Positions 20,934 to 33,557 of a DNA stretch of 64,000 nucleotides are shown piece after piece. The notes beneath the pieces were generated by a model, which did no database searches, was not told where the DNA came from, and saw only the letters and a program-made list of their open reading frames with translations. Source of the stretch: Saussurea involucrata (Eukaryota > Streptophyta > Magnoliopsida > Asterales > Asteraceae); assembly GCA_033807775.1 (NCBI GenBank), contig CM066317.1, positions 36,273,870 through 36,337,869 on the forward strand, read 5' to 3'. The translations under genes were made by a program, and so were the position numbers. Positions within the stretch are counted from its first letter, which is position 1, and each line of letters begins with the position of its first letter.

Positions 20934-23146
20934 TTACTTTCGCGGCTTCAGAGTGGTCTTATAGCAGTCACGGGCGACTTTTGGCTCACTTTTGATTTCC
21001 TGGATTCCCCACGGCGTAGGGAACTTCAGGGTCTGATGATACGTCGAGGGAACAACTTTCATTTCATGGATCCATGGTCGACCTAGAATGACGTTATAGG
21101 CTGACGCACAGTCGATGACACTGAACTTGGTCTGCTTGTTGATTCCTCCGGCATAGACGGGGAAGACAATGTCTCCAAATGTGTTCGTCGCTTCTCCATT
21201 GAAACCAACCAAGGTTGTCGAACGTTGGATGATTTCCGAACGATCGATTCCCATGGCCTTGATAGTGTCAAGCAAAATGACGTTCGCTAAGATGCCCCCA
21301 TCGATCAAGACTCATCGGATTAAACAATTACCAACAGTGAGTTGAATAATCAACCTGTCGTGGTGCTTCTGATACGAATCACCGAGGTCGTCTTGGTCGA
21401 ATATGATCTTCATAGCTTCCAACTCCAAATCTCCTTTGGGCCTTGATGAACGCGGAATAGGCCGATCGTCAGGTGCTTGACTGGCATGACGCTTGGCTGC
21501 GGAATATGTCAGACCACAGACGTCTGAACCGCCGATGATGCAATTTACAACCTTTGCATGCTCGGGGGTTGACGATCGATGGTTGCTAGTTGAAGTAACG
21601 ACGTCATTGATGATATCTTTGCGATTGCCTTTCGGGACGTGATATGCTAGCTCCTTTTTGAGAGCTATGCAATCATCTATCGCATGACCATGGTCGACAT
21701 GAAAGTCGCACCACTTAGATTTATCATTCTTAGCGTCGTCCTGATCGAACTTCTTGGGCCACCGGATGGTTGCCTGGGCAGTCTTCAGAGCTTCGACCAA
21801 ATCCTTAGTGGACCCTTTGAACCCGTAAGAGGATATCTTGGGGTACTGAGGAAATTTGGTCGTGGTCCTAGCCTCTGCTTTCGTCTTGAATCGGACGTTC
21901 AAGATCTGGCGCGCGGGCTCTCTTTTGGAAATTGCTTTTGTTTTGAACTCTGGCTTCTTCACACCTAACGACCTCTTGTCGTCGGTATGCTTGCGACTAA
22001 AGGCAGCGTCGTCTTCTACCCTCATATATGCTAGGGTTCGAGCTCGGACGTCTTCGAAATTCTCCGGAGGATACTTGGTTAGATCAGTGTACAAACCTGA
22101 ACTGTCGTCCAGACCACGCTTATAAGCTTCGATTGCAGTCTTGACGTCGCAATTGCGAATACTGATCATCTCTGCATTGAATCTATTGAAATAACTTCGG
22201 ATAGACTCATTGGTCTTCTGCAGCACATAATATAGGTCACTGGTCTGCTTCTCCATCTTGCGACTGCTGGCGAATTACTGAGAGAATTGGTTGACCAATT
22301 CAGCGAACGACCCGATGGACTTGGGTTTGAGATTGATCAACCATTGGAGAGCAGGACCAGTGAGAGTCGCACCGAAGCTCTTGCACATACATACCTCTTG
22401 ATACATGTGTGGGATCGAGATCGTCCACATGAGCTGCTTGTATTGCGCGACGTGCTCTGTCGGATCAGTCACTCCTGAATACTTATTCGGGACCTCGACG
22501 GTCGCGATCTCATCGATGAAGGACGATGCCTGAAATCCTGATCAGGGCTCGACGTCGACGGGCACGGCTGCCCCAGGTAGCTTGGCGGGCAAAGATAGGA
22601 CGCGCTCGTTCTGATCTTCTAGCATTTTCAATCGCTGGGCGACGGGGTCATTGGGATCGAGATTTGCCCCTGTTTGCGGATTGACTCCTGAACTGGTGCC
22701 ATTGCCATGCGACGAGCCATTGGCGTCTCCGTTGAAAGGAACAAAAACGGCTGCGACCCATTCGGAAATGGCTGCGATCCATTATGCATGGGTGGCGGCC
22801 TTATATGCTGAGGAGGAACCGTCCCGAACTGGGGATTTGGGTTGAACTGTCTCGGCTGCTGGTTCTGCATGAACGGACCTGGATGCTGATTCTGAGCGAA
22901 CGGACCTGATCCCGGAACTGGATTATGCCTGAATGGTCGAGGACCATTCTGACCGAACGGTCCTTGGCTTGGATTCTGAACGAATGGTCTAGGACCATTC
23001 TGAGGTCCAGAGGAATTCCTTAACCATGCGATCTCCTCAGCTGCTTTGCGACTCTGCTCTGCCATGGCGTTGATTTGATTTCGAGCGACTTCAAGCTCCT
23101 GGTACATCTGGGCAATGACATGCTGCTGATTTCCAGGGGCTGCCAT
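20934..23146 (-). pseudogene. gag-protease of element B, broken
   Basis: It starts at 23146 (MAAPGNQQHVIAQMYQELEV). The order is N-terminal helix, Q/P/F-rich region, gag core (TGPALQWLINLKPKSIGSF), zinc knuckle of form C-x2-H-x4-H-x4-C (CDFHVDHGHAIDDC), and aspartic protease reading IDGGILANVI rather than the IDGGSSANVI of C. It ends in KPRK followed by a stop at 20934-20936. Breaks: frame loss near 22740, a stop near 22542, a ~30-bp loss near 22486, stops near 22274 and 21310. C's gag aligns to the same end point, so the absence of pol after it is ancestral, not a private deletion. Confidence 0.85.
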
Positions 23147-23227
23147 TTTCCTGAAACGGAGAACAAAGGAAACTCCAAGAAACAGTTAGTAAGACGCACG
23201 TTCGTCGAAGATTTTCTCTAGATGAGG

Positions 23228-23245
23228 TCCCACGGATGGCGCCAA
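23228..23245 (-). other. Primer-binding motif of element B, with deletion into the LTR
   Basis: TCCCACGGATGGCGCCAA is present, but the LTR end TGTTAATGCCAAAAATCG that should follow is gone. The sequence jumps from CCAAA to the CCAAAGTAC inside the LTR, a loss of about 25 bp at a 5-bp microhomology. The deletion removes the LTR terminus. Confidence 0.8.
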
Positions 23246-24033
23246 AGTACAACTTAAGGTCGATGTGGACTTTAACAACTAAAGAAAGGAATCATTCGAC
23301 AAAAGCGTGCGACAAAGACGAAAATATAAATGAGACAGAGATTTTGGTGACGCGGGAAATACCTCAACGAGGAAAAAAACCTGCGGACGACTGTGGAAGT
23401 CGTCGCTGCACTATGGTCGCCAAACATGGGCGATGTCCTTGTGTTTCTGTTGTCGATCGTACAGAGATTACAATAGAAATGAAGGAAAGACTTCGAAAAT
23501 GTAAAGTAACAAGTGTTTTCTAATGTAAAACAGTGTGCGTCGTGTGTAAAAGTGACGTGTCGTGTGCTGATGTCGTGTGTCGAGAGCGATTCTTCTGTGA
23601 GCGATTTATGTGCTTCAAGTGTTCTTCAGAGTTTGAATGCTTGTGTCTGATGTTCTATGTTGTATCTGTGTTCCGTCCTTTGAAATGATGATTCTCCTTG
23701 ATATTTATAGTGTTCGGACACTTTAATTGGATCATTAAGGACTTTGGTAACTGCCGTAATGGTCGTCGTCTTTAATGCGGGATTAGATGTTCTTAATTGA
23801 CTTCGTCGGTTATAGACGTTGTCCATTAATGGTGTTGACTCCTGCATTAAACATTTAACAAACATAATAGTCGTATAGCGCGTTAGTCGGTCGAGGTCGC
23901 ATGGTTTTATGTGACGGTCGTGTGAACTAGGCGACGTCGAGGTCGAGTGTCGTGAGGTAAAAGACTTTCGATTTTATCTTTGATCGTGAGAGAAAGTACT
24001 ATGATTTTACCTTCGTTATAAGAAAAAGGAATA
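23246..24033 (-). repeat. 5' LTR of element B, both ends lost
   Basis: It matches the 3' LTR at 16663-17527 closely, but lacks ~25 bp at the primer side and ~70 bp at its outer end. There it switches at GGAATA to CGTTGTGTCTAGC, internal sequence of array 2. Confidence 0.85.
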
Positions 24034-25815
24034 CGTTGTGTCTAGCATTTTTAGCTAGTTGTAAGTTTCGCTTTAGCTATACTCGGTAAAAAGTTTACCT
24101 TTCTATTGAACCTGATTCGTACATGTCATGGACAGATGTAATGTCGACTGTAAAAATTCATTAAGTACAAAAATGAACAAGAAGTCGTGCGACTTGGGCA
24201 TCCATTGTAATACAACGACTAGAACGTAAGTCATAAGACATTTATATTCCTGAATCGTATAAGCAAACATAAGCGCATGCAATTACAGCATTCATTCAGA
24301 ACATGAAGTTTTTCTAAGTTGAAGAACTTAGATTGTGGGGTCGCTAGACCTTATGATCCTGTGATTTAATCATACAATGAACGTTGAATGATGTGTTCCT
24401 GTGATGGAATGATCAAGTCATAGACCTGATTGCTTATGTCGTGCGACCTTGCGAGGTTAAGATCGTATGATAGACTAATATATCGTTCGATCCTGCAAGA
24501 CTTAAGTCATATAATAGACTTTAGTAACTAATGTCGTGCGATCCTGCGGTAAAACAATGTCAGAGGTTGGTCGTTGGCTAGCCGACAACCCTCCGATGTT
24601 TAAGTCAGTAGTCGCTATGATGGATAAAAATTATGTGAAAGCAGGAAAAAAGGCTTAGGGGAAATACCTTTTAAGGTGCGTTGCATTCCCACTACGTGGG
24701 ATATCTTGATTGCCGAGGGTTGAAAGCCGATAGGCCTTTTTATCCATGACTTCTGAAATATGACAAGGACCTTCCCATTTGGTGAAAAGCTTACCTGCAT
24801 TGAGCTTTTGAGTGCTTTGGAACACTCGACGGGGAACGTAGTCGCCTTGTTGAAAGACATTAGCTTTGATGTTCTTGCTGAAGTGTCGCTTGACCGCTTT
24901 CCCTTGGGTGTCGAGGTTGTCAGCTTGATGTCGTGGTCTTCACAGAACTGTCGAGTCCTGTTGCTTACAAACTAGGATCTATTGTCGCGGACAATTTCGG
25001 ATGTGACACGACCAATTTATTTCAGATTTCTTATTGGCGACTTTGGTGTTTTGACATGCATTTTACCATGACCGGTGATTATGAGGTTCAGTATACAAGT
25101 CGTCTTTTATTGAAGACATATGCCATGACTAGCGATGAGATTTCAACATGCGAGTCGCTTTTATTGGCGACCGAGAATTTTAACCTGTGTTGTGACTGGC
25201 GATCATAAGAAAAAACGTAAGTCGCCTTTTACTGACGACCATAAATCGTAGGACACGCGATGTAAGTCCTAGGGACTTTTGTTTCTCACGATATAAATCG
25301 TAAGACCTGTGCTTATATGGTCTTGCGAGCTTGAAATGTAAAATCGTGGGTGGTCGTTGGTTTTGACCAATGATCTTTTGATGCTTGAATCAACGATCAT
25401 ATATTAGATAAAAATAATTATACGAGGAAAATATACTTAGAGTATATATATAGTTGTTTTGAGCAAGACGTCACAGTTACCGTAACATGGAGTCGATAAG
25501 CGCCTTTTACCGAGGATTTTCAAAATCAAACGTGGTGTTTTTTCAGTTTGTGAAGGGTATTCTGAGCCCCCGAGTCCCTTGGATGATGCGACACATGCGA
25601 TACTTTTGACGGAGCATTTTTTTTCTTTTTCAGGGCTTGAATCTGGCTTCGAGCCGCATTCAATTTCAATTGGAGTTGAATCATGGGATCTTGATAATTT
25701 GCCATTTACCTGAAAAATAATAAAAGCTGCACAGAAGAAACTCCAAGGATCCGTTAGTAGAGTGCACGTTCGTCGAGGATTTTCTCTAGATGTGGTCCCA
25801 CGGTGGGCGCCAAAT
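24034..25815 (-). repeat. Array 2, partial internal region (unit 0)
   Basis: It corresponds to 27907-29690 of the first complete unit. It contains the hairpin region (24569-24590), the integrase remnant (about 24660-25000), the gag stub starting at 25705 and the primer-binding motif at about 25798. Upstream parts were replaced by the B LTR. Confidence 0.85.
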
Positions 25816-27200
25816 TGTTAATGCCAAAAATCGCACCAAAGGGACAACTTAAGGTCGATGTGGACTTAAACAACTAAAGAAAGAATCTTTCGACGAGACG
25901 TGCAACGATAAATAAAATAAAGAAACAAGGGATTTGATGACGCAGGAAAAACCCCAATCGGGGAAAAAACCTGCGGACGACAGGGGGTGTCGTCGTTGCA
26001 CTATGGTCGCCAATCAGGGGCGATGTCCTTGGATACTGGTGTCGACCGTACAGTGACTACAATACAAATGAAGAAATGCTTCAAAATGTAAAGTACAAGT
26101 GTTTGGACGTAAAAATAGGTGTATGTCGTGTGTGAAAACAATATATAGACTGCTGATCGAGAGCGGATATCGTGCATCGAGAGCGATCACTTGAGAGAAA
26201 GTTCTTCACTTCGGGTGTTCTTGAGTTCACCGTATGATTTCTGAGTTCAGTGATACTTTGGTGTGTGTCTTGTGATTATTTGGTGTCCGGTCCCCCTAGA
26301 ATGAGGATTTTGCTTGATATTTATAGTCATCGGGCTCTTTAATTAGCTCATTAAGTGCTTTGATGACTGTTGTAACGGTCGCTGTCTTCATTGACGGATT
26401 GAATGCTCATAATAGGCTTCATCGGTTATAGCCGTTGGCCATAAATGGTGTCTTTATGGCACACTTCGTAACCGCTGTCGGACTCTGAATGTCTTTGATG
26501 ATTGGTTTTGTTACTGGTCGTTCATAAATGCCCGTATACCTGTATTAATGAACAAAGGAAAACAACTGTTTGACTGTTAACGGTTAGTATAGTCGTAAGA
26601 CCGTCTTAAGTTTCGGACGTCGGTTTTATGGAACATACGACTGTCGCTAAAGTATAAGACCGTGTATATGATTGTAAACATCTTGTAAGACCTTACCTTA
26701 ATATACGTATGGTCTTATAGAAATGTCGCAAGACCAGGTCGTAAGACCGGGTCGTAAGTCCACTAGGTCGTAAGACCAAGGTGATGATGTCATAGGACTA
26801 GGTCATGAGACCCCCAAGTCGTAAGGCCAGAGTGATATAAGATTGACGACAGAAGACTGTCGACTTAAGACCGATGAGTCGTAACTGGCGACATGAGACT
26901 GGTGACGTGTGACTAGTGACATAAGACTAGCGACAGGTCGCTAACGATGTATGCCATACGACGTGCGATGTGTAACATGCGACACGTGATGTGAGATCAT
27001 TATATGTAAGATGACTATCTTGAATAACTATTGACACAAGATGTCTTTCAATAACCAATTATCGCGGTTATTAACGTATGCCGGGGACATGATAATAATG
27101 GGTATTATCTTTGTCGGCCGGGGGTAGGGTAATCAATGTCCATGGGTCGTGTCGAGGGGATTTCCCAAGTCGGTCGAGGGTGTGATTTTTTACCCAAACA
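25816..27200 (-). repeat. Array 2, LTR 1
   Basis: 1,385 bp. The U3 part (about 26590-26990) is dense in CGTAAGACC and GTGACGTGTGACTAGTGAC short repeats. The reverse complement of GATATTTATAGTC (26316) gives a TATA-like box. Confidence 0.92.
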
Positions 27201-27329
27201 GTTAGCCCCCCGAGATCTGAATTTCGAAGCCAGTGGAATTTCAGATCTCGCACTAAAGTAAAATGCGTTGCTACGGAGACGTGTTACTTTTGCTAAGATC
27301 ATTAGAGGAAAACTGACTTGGTCAGCCAA

Positions 27330-27780
27330 AGAAGGCGATGCAAGTTGTGCTTGTCCTTCGAGGCCGGGAAAGGAGAAAGAATGCCCCGACTGCTCGGTCG
27401 GGAATCTTGAAGAAGATAAGGACGGTAGTCCTGAAGGAACCGTCTTCGCAGGCTGACGTTTCGTCGAGAGTTGTCACGCCTAAAGAGGCGAGGGCGTCAT
27501 CCAGCCGTCCTGGCGCGATGGACGGGACACCAGCAAGTTCGGCGCTTCCGGTGACAGTGACGAAGCTAGTGTCTAAGATGTTATCCCCAGCGTTTGCCGA
27601 CAAGGGGGACGGGTCATCGGCCGATGGTGTCCTTGACGGGACGACGTTGTTGGTGTCCTAGACGGGACGACGTTATTTCCTCATCTGAGGAAATATTTGC
27701 TCCCATCTTTCAGGGAACGCTTTCCTATCGAGGAAACATGGGTCCATGTCGCCGGGTTGGCGTTCTCGGTCGACGTGGTC
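27330..27780 (+). pseudogene. Antisense-gene exon 3 fragment in array 2, unit 1
   Basis: The frame reads RGRERRKNAPTARSGILKK, VVLKEPSS, SSRVVTPK and ATPASSALP-like segments that align with exon 3 of B and C. The NFTLPSDFMA segment is deleted, leaving GVLDGTT duplicated across GACGGGACGACGTT repeats with a TAG between them. The PHLGKYLLPSF region follows out of frame. Equivalent fragments lie at about 31205-31640, 35074-35525, 38949-39400 and 42826-43277. No promoter or first exon is present. Confidence 0.75.
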
Positions 27781-27785
27781 CTGTG

Positions 27786-27902
27786 GTCTGGCGTTCACAG
27801 CCGATACGGTCGTTTAGAGACATATGTTCTGGCGCTCGAGCCGATTTGGTCGTTAAAGACCTTTGATTTGGCGTTTACAGCCGATACGGTCGCTAGAGAC
27901 CT
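27786..27902. repeat. Three-copy 38-40-bp repeat in array 2, unit 1
   Basis: Three units of TCTGGCGTTCACAGCCGATACGG-type sequence, the same monomer that is expanded to nine or ten copies in array 1. Repeated in each array 2 unit (for example 35530-35647, 39405-39521). Confidence 0.85.
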
Positions 27903-28534
27903 ATGATACGTTGTGTCTAGCATTTTTAGTTAGTTGTAAGTTTCGCTTTAGCGATAGTCGGTAAAAAGTTTACCTTTCTATTGAACCTGATTCGTACATG
28001 TCATGGACAGATGTAATGTCGACTGTAAAAATTCATTAAGTACAAAAATGAACAAGAAGTCGTGCGACTTGGGCATCCATTGTAATATAACGACTAGAAC
28101 GTAAGTCATAAGACTTTTATATTCCTGAATCGTATAAGCAAACATAAGCACATGCGATTACAGCATTCATTCAGAACATGAAGTTTTTCTAAGTTGAAGA
28201 ACTTAGATTGTGGGGTCGCTAGACCGTTTGATCGTGTGATTTAATCATACGATGAACTTTGAATCATGTGTTCCTGTGATGGAATGATCAAGTCATAGAC
28301 CTGATTACTTATGTCGTGCGACCTTGCGAGGTTAAGATCGTACGATAGACTTATATATCGTTCGATCCTGCGAGACTTAAGTCATATAATTGACTTTAGC
28401 AACTAATGTCGTGCGATCCTGCGGTAAAACAATGTCAGAGGTTGGTCGTTGGCTAGCCGACGAACCTCCGATGTTTAAGTCAGTAGTCGCTATGATGGAT
28501 AAAAATTATGTGAAAGCAGGAAAAAAGGCTTAGG

Positions 28535-28880
28535 GGAAATACCTTTTCAGGTGCGTTGCATTCCCACTACGTGGGATATCTTGATTGCCGAGGGTTGAAA
28601 GCCGATAGGCCTTTTTGTCCATGACTTCTGAAATATGACAAGGACCTTCCCATTTGGTGGAAAGCTTACCTGCATTGAGCTTTTGAGTGCTTTGGAACAC
28701 TCGACGGGGAACGTAGTCGCCTACTTGAAAGACTTTAGCTTTTATGTTCTTGCTGAAGTGTCGCTTGACCGCTTGCCCCTGGGTGTCGAGGTTGTCAGCT
28801 CGATGTCGTGGTCTTCACAGAACTGTCGAGTCCTGTTGCTTACAAACTAGGATCTATTGTCGCGGACAATTTCGGATGTC
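28535..28880 (-). pseudogene. Integrase remnant in array 2, unit 1
   Basis: On the minus strand, a core fragment (FVSN, then FCEDHDIELTTSTPR) with the nearby D-N of the second catalytic position is joined by deletion to the C-terminal tail: VFQVGDYVPRRVFQSTQKLN, KLSTKWEGP, then GNQDIPRSGNATHLKR. A stop and missing core sequence make it inactive. Equivalents: 24660-25000, 32403-32750, 36278-36620, 40153-40495, 44030-44372. It shows that the array unit descends from an element that once had pol. Confidence 0.75.
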
Positions 28881-29399
28881 ACACGACCAATTTATTTCAG
28901 ATTTCTTATTGGCGACTTTGGTGTTTTGACATGCATTTTACCATGACCGCTGATTATGAGGTTCAGTATACAAGTCGTCTTTTATTGAAGACATATGCCA
29001 TGACTAGCGATGAGATTTCAACATGCGAGTCGCTTTTATTGGCGACCGAGAATTTTAACCTGTGTTGTGACTGGCGATCATAAGAAAAAACGTAAGTCGC
29101 CTTTTACTGACGACCATAAATCGTAGGACACGCGATGTAAGTCCTAGGGACTTTTGTTTCTCACGATATAAATCATAAGACCTGTGCTTATATGGTCTTG
29201 CGAGCTTGAAATGTAAAATCGTGGTTGGTCGTTGGTTTTGACCAATGATCTTTTGATGCTTGAATCAACGATCATATATTAGATAAAAATAATTAAACGA
29301 GGAAAATATACTTAGAGTATATATATAGTTGTTTTGAGCAAGACGTCACAGTTACCGTAACATGGAGTCGATAAGCGCCTTTTACCGAGGATTTTCAAA

Positions 29400-29580
29400 A
29401 TCAAACGTGGTGTTTTTTCAGTTTGTGAAGGGTATTCTGAGCCCCCGAGTCCCTTGGATGATGCGACACATGCGATACTTTTGACGGAGCATTTTTTTTC
29501 TTTTTCAGGGCTTGAATCTGGCTTCGAGCCGCATTCAATTTCAATTGGAGTTGAATCATGGGATCTTGATAATTTGCCAT
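29400..29580 (-). pseudogene. Gag N-terminal stub in array 2, unit 1
   Basis: It starts at the ATG at 29578-29580 just inside the primer-binding region (M-A-N-Y-Q-D-P) and follows the gag N-terminus for about 25 residues. It then passes through a lysine run from a homopolymer and ends within ~60 codons. Equivalents start at 25705 (unit 0), near 33447, 37322, 41198 and 45075. Confidence 0.55.
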
Positions 29581-29690
29581 TTACCTGAAAAATAAAAAAA
29601 GCTGCACAGAAGAAACTCCAAGGATCCGTTAGTAGAGTGCACGTTCGTCGAGGATTTTCTCTAGATGTGGTCCCACGGTGGGCGCCAAAT

Positions 29691-31075
29691 TGTTAATGCC
29701 AAAAATCGCACCAAAGGGACAACTTAAGGTCGATGTGGACTTAAACAACTAAAGAAAGAATCTTTCGACGAGACGTGCAACGATAAATAAAATAAAGAAA
29801 CAAGGGATTTGATGACGCAGGAAAAACCCCAATCGGGGAAAAAACCTGCGGACGACAGGGGGTGTCGTCGTTGCACTATGGTCGCCAATCAGGGGCGATG
29901 TCCTTGGATACTGGTGTCGACCGTACAGTGACTACAATACAAATGAAGAAATGCTTCAAAATGTAAAGTACAAGTGTTTGGACGTAAAAATAGGTGTATA
30001 TCGTGTGTGAAAACAATATATAGACTGCTGATCGAGAGCGGATATCGTGCATCGAGAGCGATCACTTGAGAGAAAGTTCTTCACTTCGGGTGTTCTTGAG
30101 TTCACCGTATGATTTCTGAGTTCAGTGATACTTTGGTGTGTGTCTTGTGATTATTTGGTGTCCGGTCCCCCTGGAATGAGGATTTTGCTTGATATTTATA
30201 GTCATCGGGCTCTTTAATTAGCTCATTAAGTGCTTTGATGACTGTTGTAACGGTCGCTGTCTTCATTGACGGATTGAATGCTCATAATAGGCTTCATCGG
30301 TTATAGCCGTTGGCCATAAATGGTGTCTTTATGGCACACTTCGTAACCGCTGTCGGACTCTGAATGTCTTTGATGATTGGTTTTGTTACTGGTCGTTCAT
30401 AAATGCCCGTAGACCTGTATTAATGAACAAAGGAAAACAACTGTTTGACTGTTAACGGTTAGTATAGTCGTAAGACCGTCTTAAGTTTCGGACGTCGGTT
30501 TTATGGAACATACGACTGTCGCCAAAGTATAAGACCGTGTATATGATTGTAAACATCTTGTAAGACCTTACCTTAATATACGTATGGTCTTATAGAAATG
30601 TCGCAAGACCAGGTCGTAAGACCGGGTCGTAAGTCCACTAGGTCGTAAGACCAAGGTGATGATGTCATAGGACTAGGTCATGAGACCCCCAGGTCGTAAG
30701 GCCAGAGTGATATAAGATTGACGACAGAAGACTGTCGACTTAAGACCGATGAGTCGTAACTGGCGACATGAGACTGGTGACGTGTGACTAGTGACATAAG
30801 ACTAGCGACAGGTCGCTAACGATGTATGCCATACGACGTGCGATGTGTAACATGCGACACGTGATGTGAGATCATTATATGTAAGATGACTATCTTGAAT
30901 AACTATTGACACAAGATGTCTTTCAATAACCAATTATCGCGGTTATTAACGTATGCCGGGGACATGATAATAATGGGTATTATCTTTGTCGGCCGGGGGT
31001 AGGGTAATCAATGTCCATGGGTCGTGTCGAGGGGATTTCCCAAGTCGGTCGAGGGTGTGATTTTTTACCCAAACA
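29691..31075 (-). repeat. Array 2, LTR 2
   Basis: 1,385 bp, the same length as LTR 1 and nearly identical to it. Small differences include CCCGTAGACC for CCCGTATACC near 30411. Confidence 0.92.
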
Positions 31076-33557
31076 GTTAGCCCCCCGAAATCTGAATTTC
31101 GAAGCCAGTGGAATTTCAGATCTCGCACTAAAGTAAAATGCGTTGCTACGGAGACGTGTTACTTTTGCTAAGATCATTAGAGGAAAACTGACTTGGTCAG
31201 CCAAAGAAGGCGATGCAAGTTGTGCTTGTCCTTCGAGGCCGGGAAAGGAGAAAGAATGCCCCGACTGCTCGGTCGGGAATCTTGAAGAAGATAAGGACGG
31301 TAGTCCTGAAGGAACCGTCTTCGCATGCTGACGTTTCGTCGAGAGTTGTCACGCCTAAAGAGGCGAGGGCGTCATCCAGCCGTCCTGGCACGATGGACGC
31401 GACACCAGCAAGTTCGGCGCTTCCGGTGACAGTGACGAAGCTAGTGTCTAAGATGTTATCTCCAGCGTTTGCCGACAAGGGGGACGGGTATTCGGCCGAT
31501 GGTGTCCTAGACGGGACGACGTTGTTGGTGTCCTAGACGGGACGACGTTATTTCCTCATCTGAGGAAATATCATCTTTCAGGGAACGCTTTCCTATCGAG
31601 GAAACATGGGTCCATGTCGCCGGGTTGGCGTTCTCGGTCGACGTGGTCCTGTGGTCTGGCGTTCACAGCCGATACGGTCGTTTAGAGACATATGTTCTGG
31701 CGCTCGAGCCGATTTGGTCGTTAAAGACCTTTGATTTGGCGTTTACAGCCGATACGGTCGCTAGAGACCTATGATACGTTGTGTCTAGCATTTTTAGTTA
31801 GTTGTAAGTTTCGCTTTAGCGATAGTCGGTAAAAAGTTTACCTTTCTATTGAACCTGATTCGTACATGTCATGGACAGATGTAATGTCGACTGTAAAAAT
31901 TCATTAAGTACAAAAATGAACAAGAAGTCGTGCGACTTGGGCATCCATTGTAATATAACGACTAGAATGTAAGTCATAAGACTTTTATATTCCTGAATCG
32001 TATAAGCAAACATAAGCACATGCGATTACAGCATTCATTCAGATCATGAAGTTTTTCTAAGTTGAAGAACTTAGATTGTGGGGTCGCTAGACCGTTTGAT
32101 CGTGTGATTTAATCATACGATGAACTTTGAATCATGTGTTCCTGTGATGGAATGATCAAGTCATAGACCTGATTACTTATGTCGTGCGACCTTGCGAGGT
32201 TAAGATCGTACGATAGACTTATATATCGTTCGATCCTGCGAGACTTAAGTCATATAATTGACTTTAGCAACTAATGTCGTGCGATCCTGCGGTAAAACAA
32301 TGTCAGAGGTTGGTCGTTGGCTAGCCGACGACCCTCCGATGTTTAAGTCAGTAGTCGCTATGATGGATAAAAATTATGTGAAAGCAGGAAAAAAGGCTTA
32401 GGGGAAATACCTTTTCAGGTGTGTTGCATTCCCACTACGTGGGATATCTTGATTGCCGAGGGTTGAAAGACGATAGGCCTTTTTATCCATGACTTCTGAA
32501 ATATGACAAGGACCTTCCCATTTGGTGGAAAGCTTACCTGCATTGAGCTTTTGAGTGCTTTGGAACACTCGACGGGGAACGTAGTCGCCTTCTTGAAAGA
32601 CTTTAGCTTTTATGTTCTTGCTGAAGTGTCGCTTGACCGCTTGCCCCTGGGTGTCGAGGTTGTCAGCTCGATGTCGTGGTCTTCACAGAACTGTCGAGTC
32701 CTGTTGCTTACAAACTAGGATCTATTGTCGCGGACAATTTCGGATGTCACACGACCAATTTATTTCAGATTTCTTATTGGCGACTTTTGTGTTTTGACCT
32801 GCATTTTACCATGACCGGTGATTATGAGGTTCAGTATACAAGTCGTCTTTTATTGAAGACATATGCCATGACTAGCGATGAGATTTCAACATGCGAGTCG
32901 CTTTTATTGGCGACCGAGAATTTTAACCTGTGTTGTGACTGGCGATCATAAGAAAAAACGTAAGTCACCTTTTACTGGCGACCATAAATCGTAGGACACG
33001 CGATGTAAGTCCTAGGGACTTTTGTTTCTCACGATATATATCGTAAGACCTGTGCTTATATGGTCTTGCGAGCTTGCAATGTAAAATCGGGGGTGGTCGT
33101 TGGTTTTGACCAATATCTTTTGATGCTTGAATCAACGATCATATATTAGATAAAAATAATTAAACGAGGAAAATATACTTAGAGTATATATATAGTTGTT
33201 TTGAGCAAGACGTCACAGTTACCGTAACATGGAGTCGATAAGCGCCTTTTACCGAGGATTTTCAAAATCAAACGTGGTATTTTTTCAGTTTGTGAAGGGT
33301 ATTCCGAGCCCCCGAGTCCCTTGGATGATGCGACACATGCGATACTTTTGACGGAGCATTTTTTTTCTTTTTCAGGGCATCAATCTGGCTTCGAGCCGCA
33401 TTCAATTTCAATTGGAGTTGAATCATGGGATCTTGATAATTTGTCATTTACCTGAAAAATAATAAAAGCTGCACAGAAGAAACTCCAAGGATCCGTTAGT
33501 ACAGTGCACGTTCGTCGAGAATTTTCTCTAGATGAGTTCCCACGGTGGGCGCCAAAC
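31076..33557 (-). repeat. Array 2, internal region 2
   Basis: 2,482 bp. The eight-base difference from region 1 is a loss of TTGCTCCC near 31568. The 3'-most ~500 bp (from about 33070) already carries the variants of units 3-5 (GCATCAATCTGG, GTCATTTACC), so a switch between variant groups occurs inside this unit. Confidence 0.88.

Larger units (their letters stand above)
16663..24033 (-). mobile_element. Tat-type non-autonomous element B
   Basis: On the minus strand it reads: truncated 5' LTR (23246-24033), primer-binding motif, gag-protease pseudogene, ~0.9-kb spacer, antisense four-exon gene on the plus strand, polypurine tract, 3' LTR (16663-17527). The spacer (20032-20933) is too short for reverse transcriptase, RNase H or integrase, and C has the same plan. 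The right end is fused to array 2 at about 24031-24033 with ATA shared at the junction, so no right target duplication remains. Confidence 0.85.
27201..29690 (-). repeat. Array 2, internal region 1
   Basis: 2,490 bp. In plus view: purine tract at 27201, antisense-gene exon 3 fragment, three minisatellite units (27786-27902), spacer, hairpin region near 28446, integrase remnant, GACTGGCGATC-type repeats, gag stub, primer-binding motif with CCCACGGTGGGCGCC at about 29672-29686. It cannot encode any complete retrotransposon protein. Confidence 0.88.

Noticed and set aside
24760..25208. Plus-strand frames such as the 71- and 91-codon frames repeated in each array unit
   Set aside because: They are the complement of the integrase remnant and neighbouring non-coding repeats. 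Their conservation reflects array identity, not protein selection.
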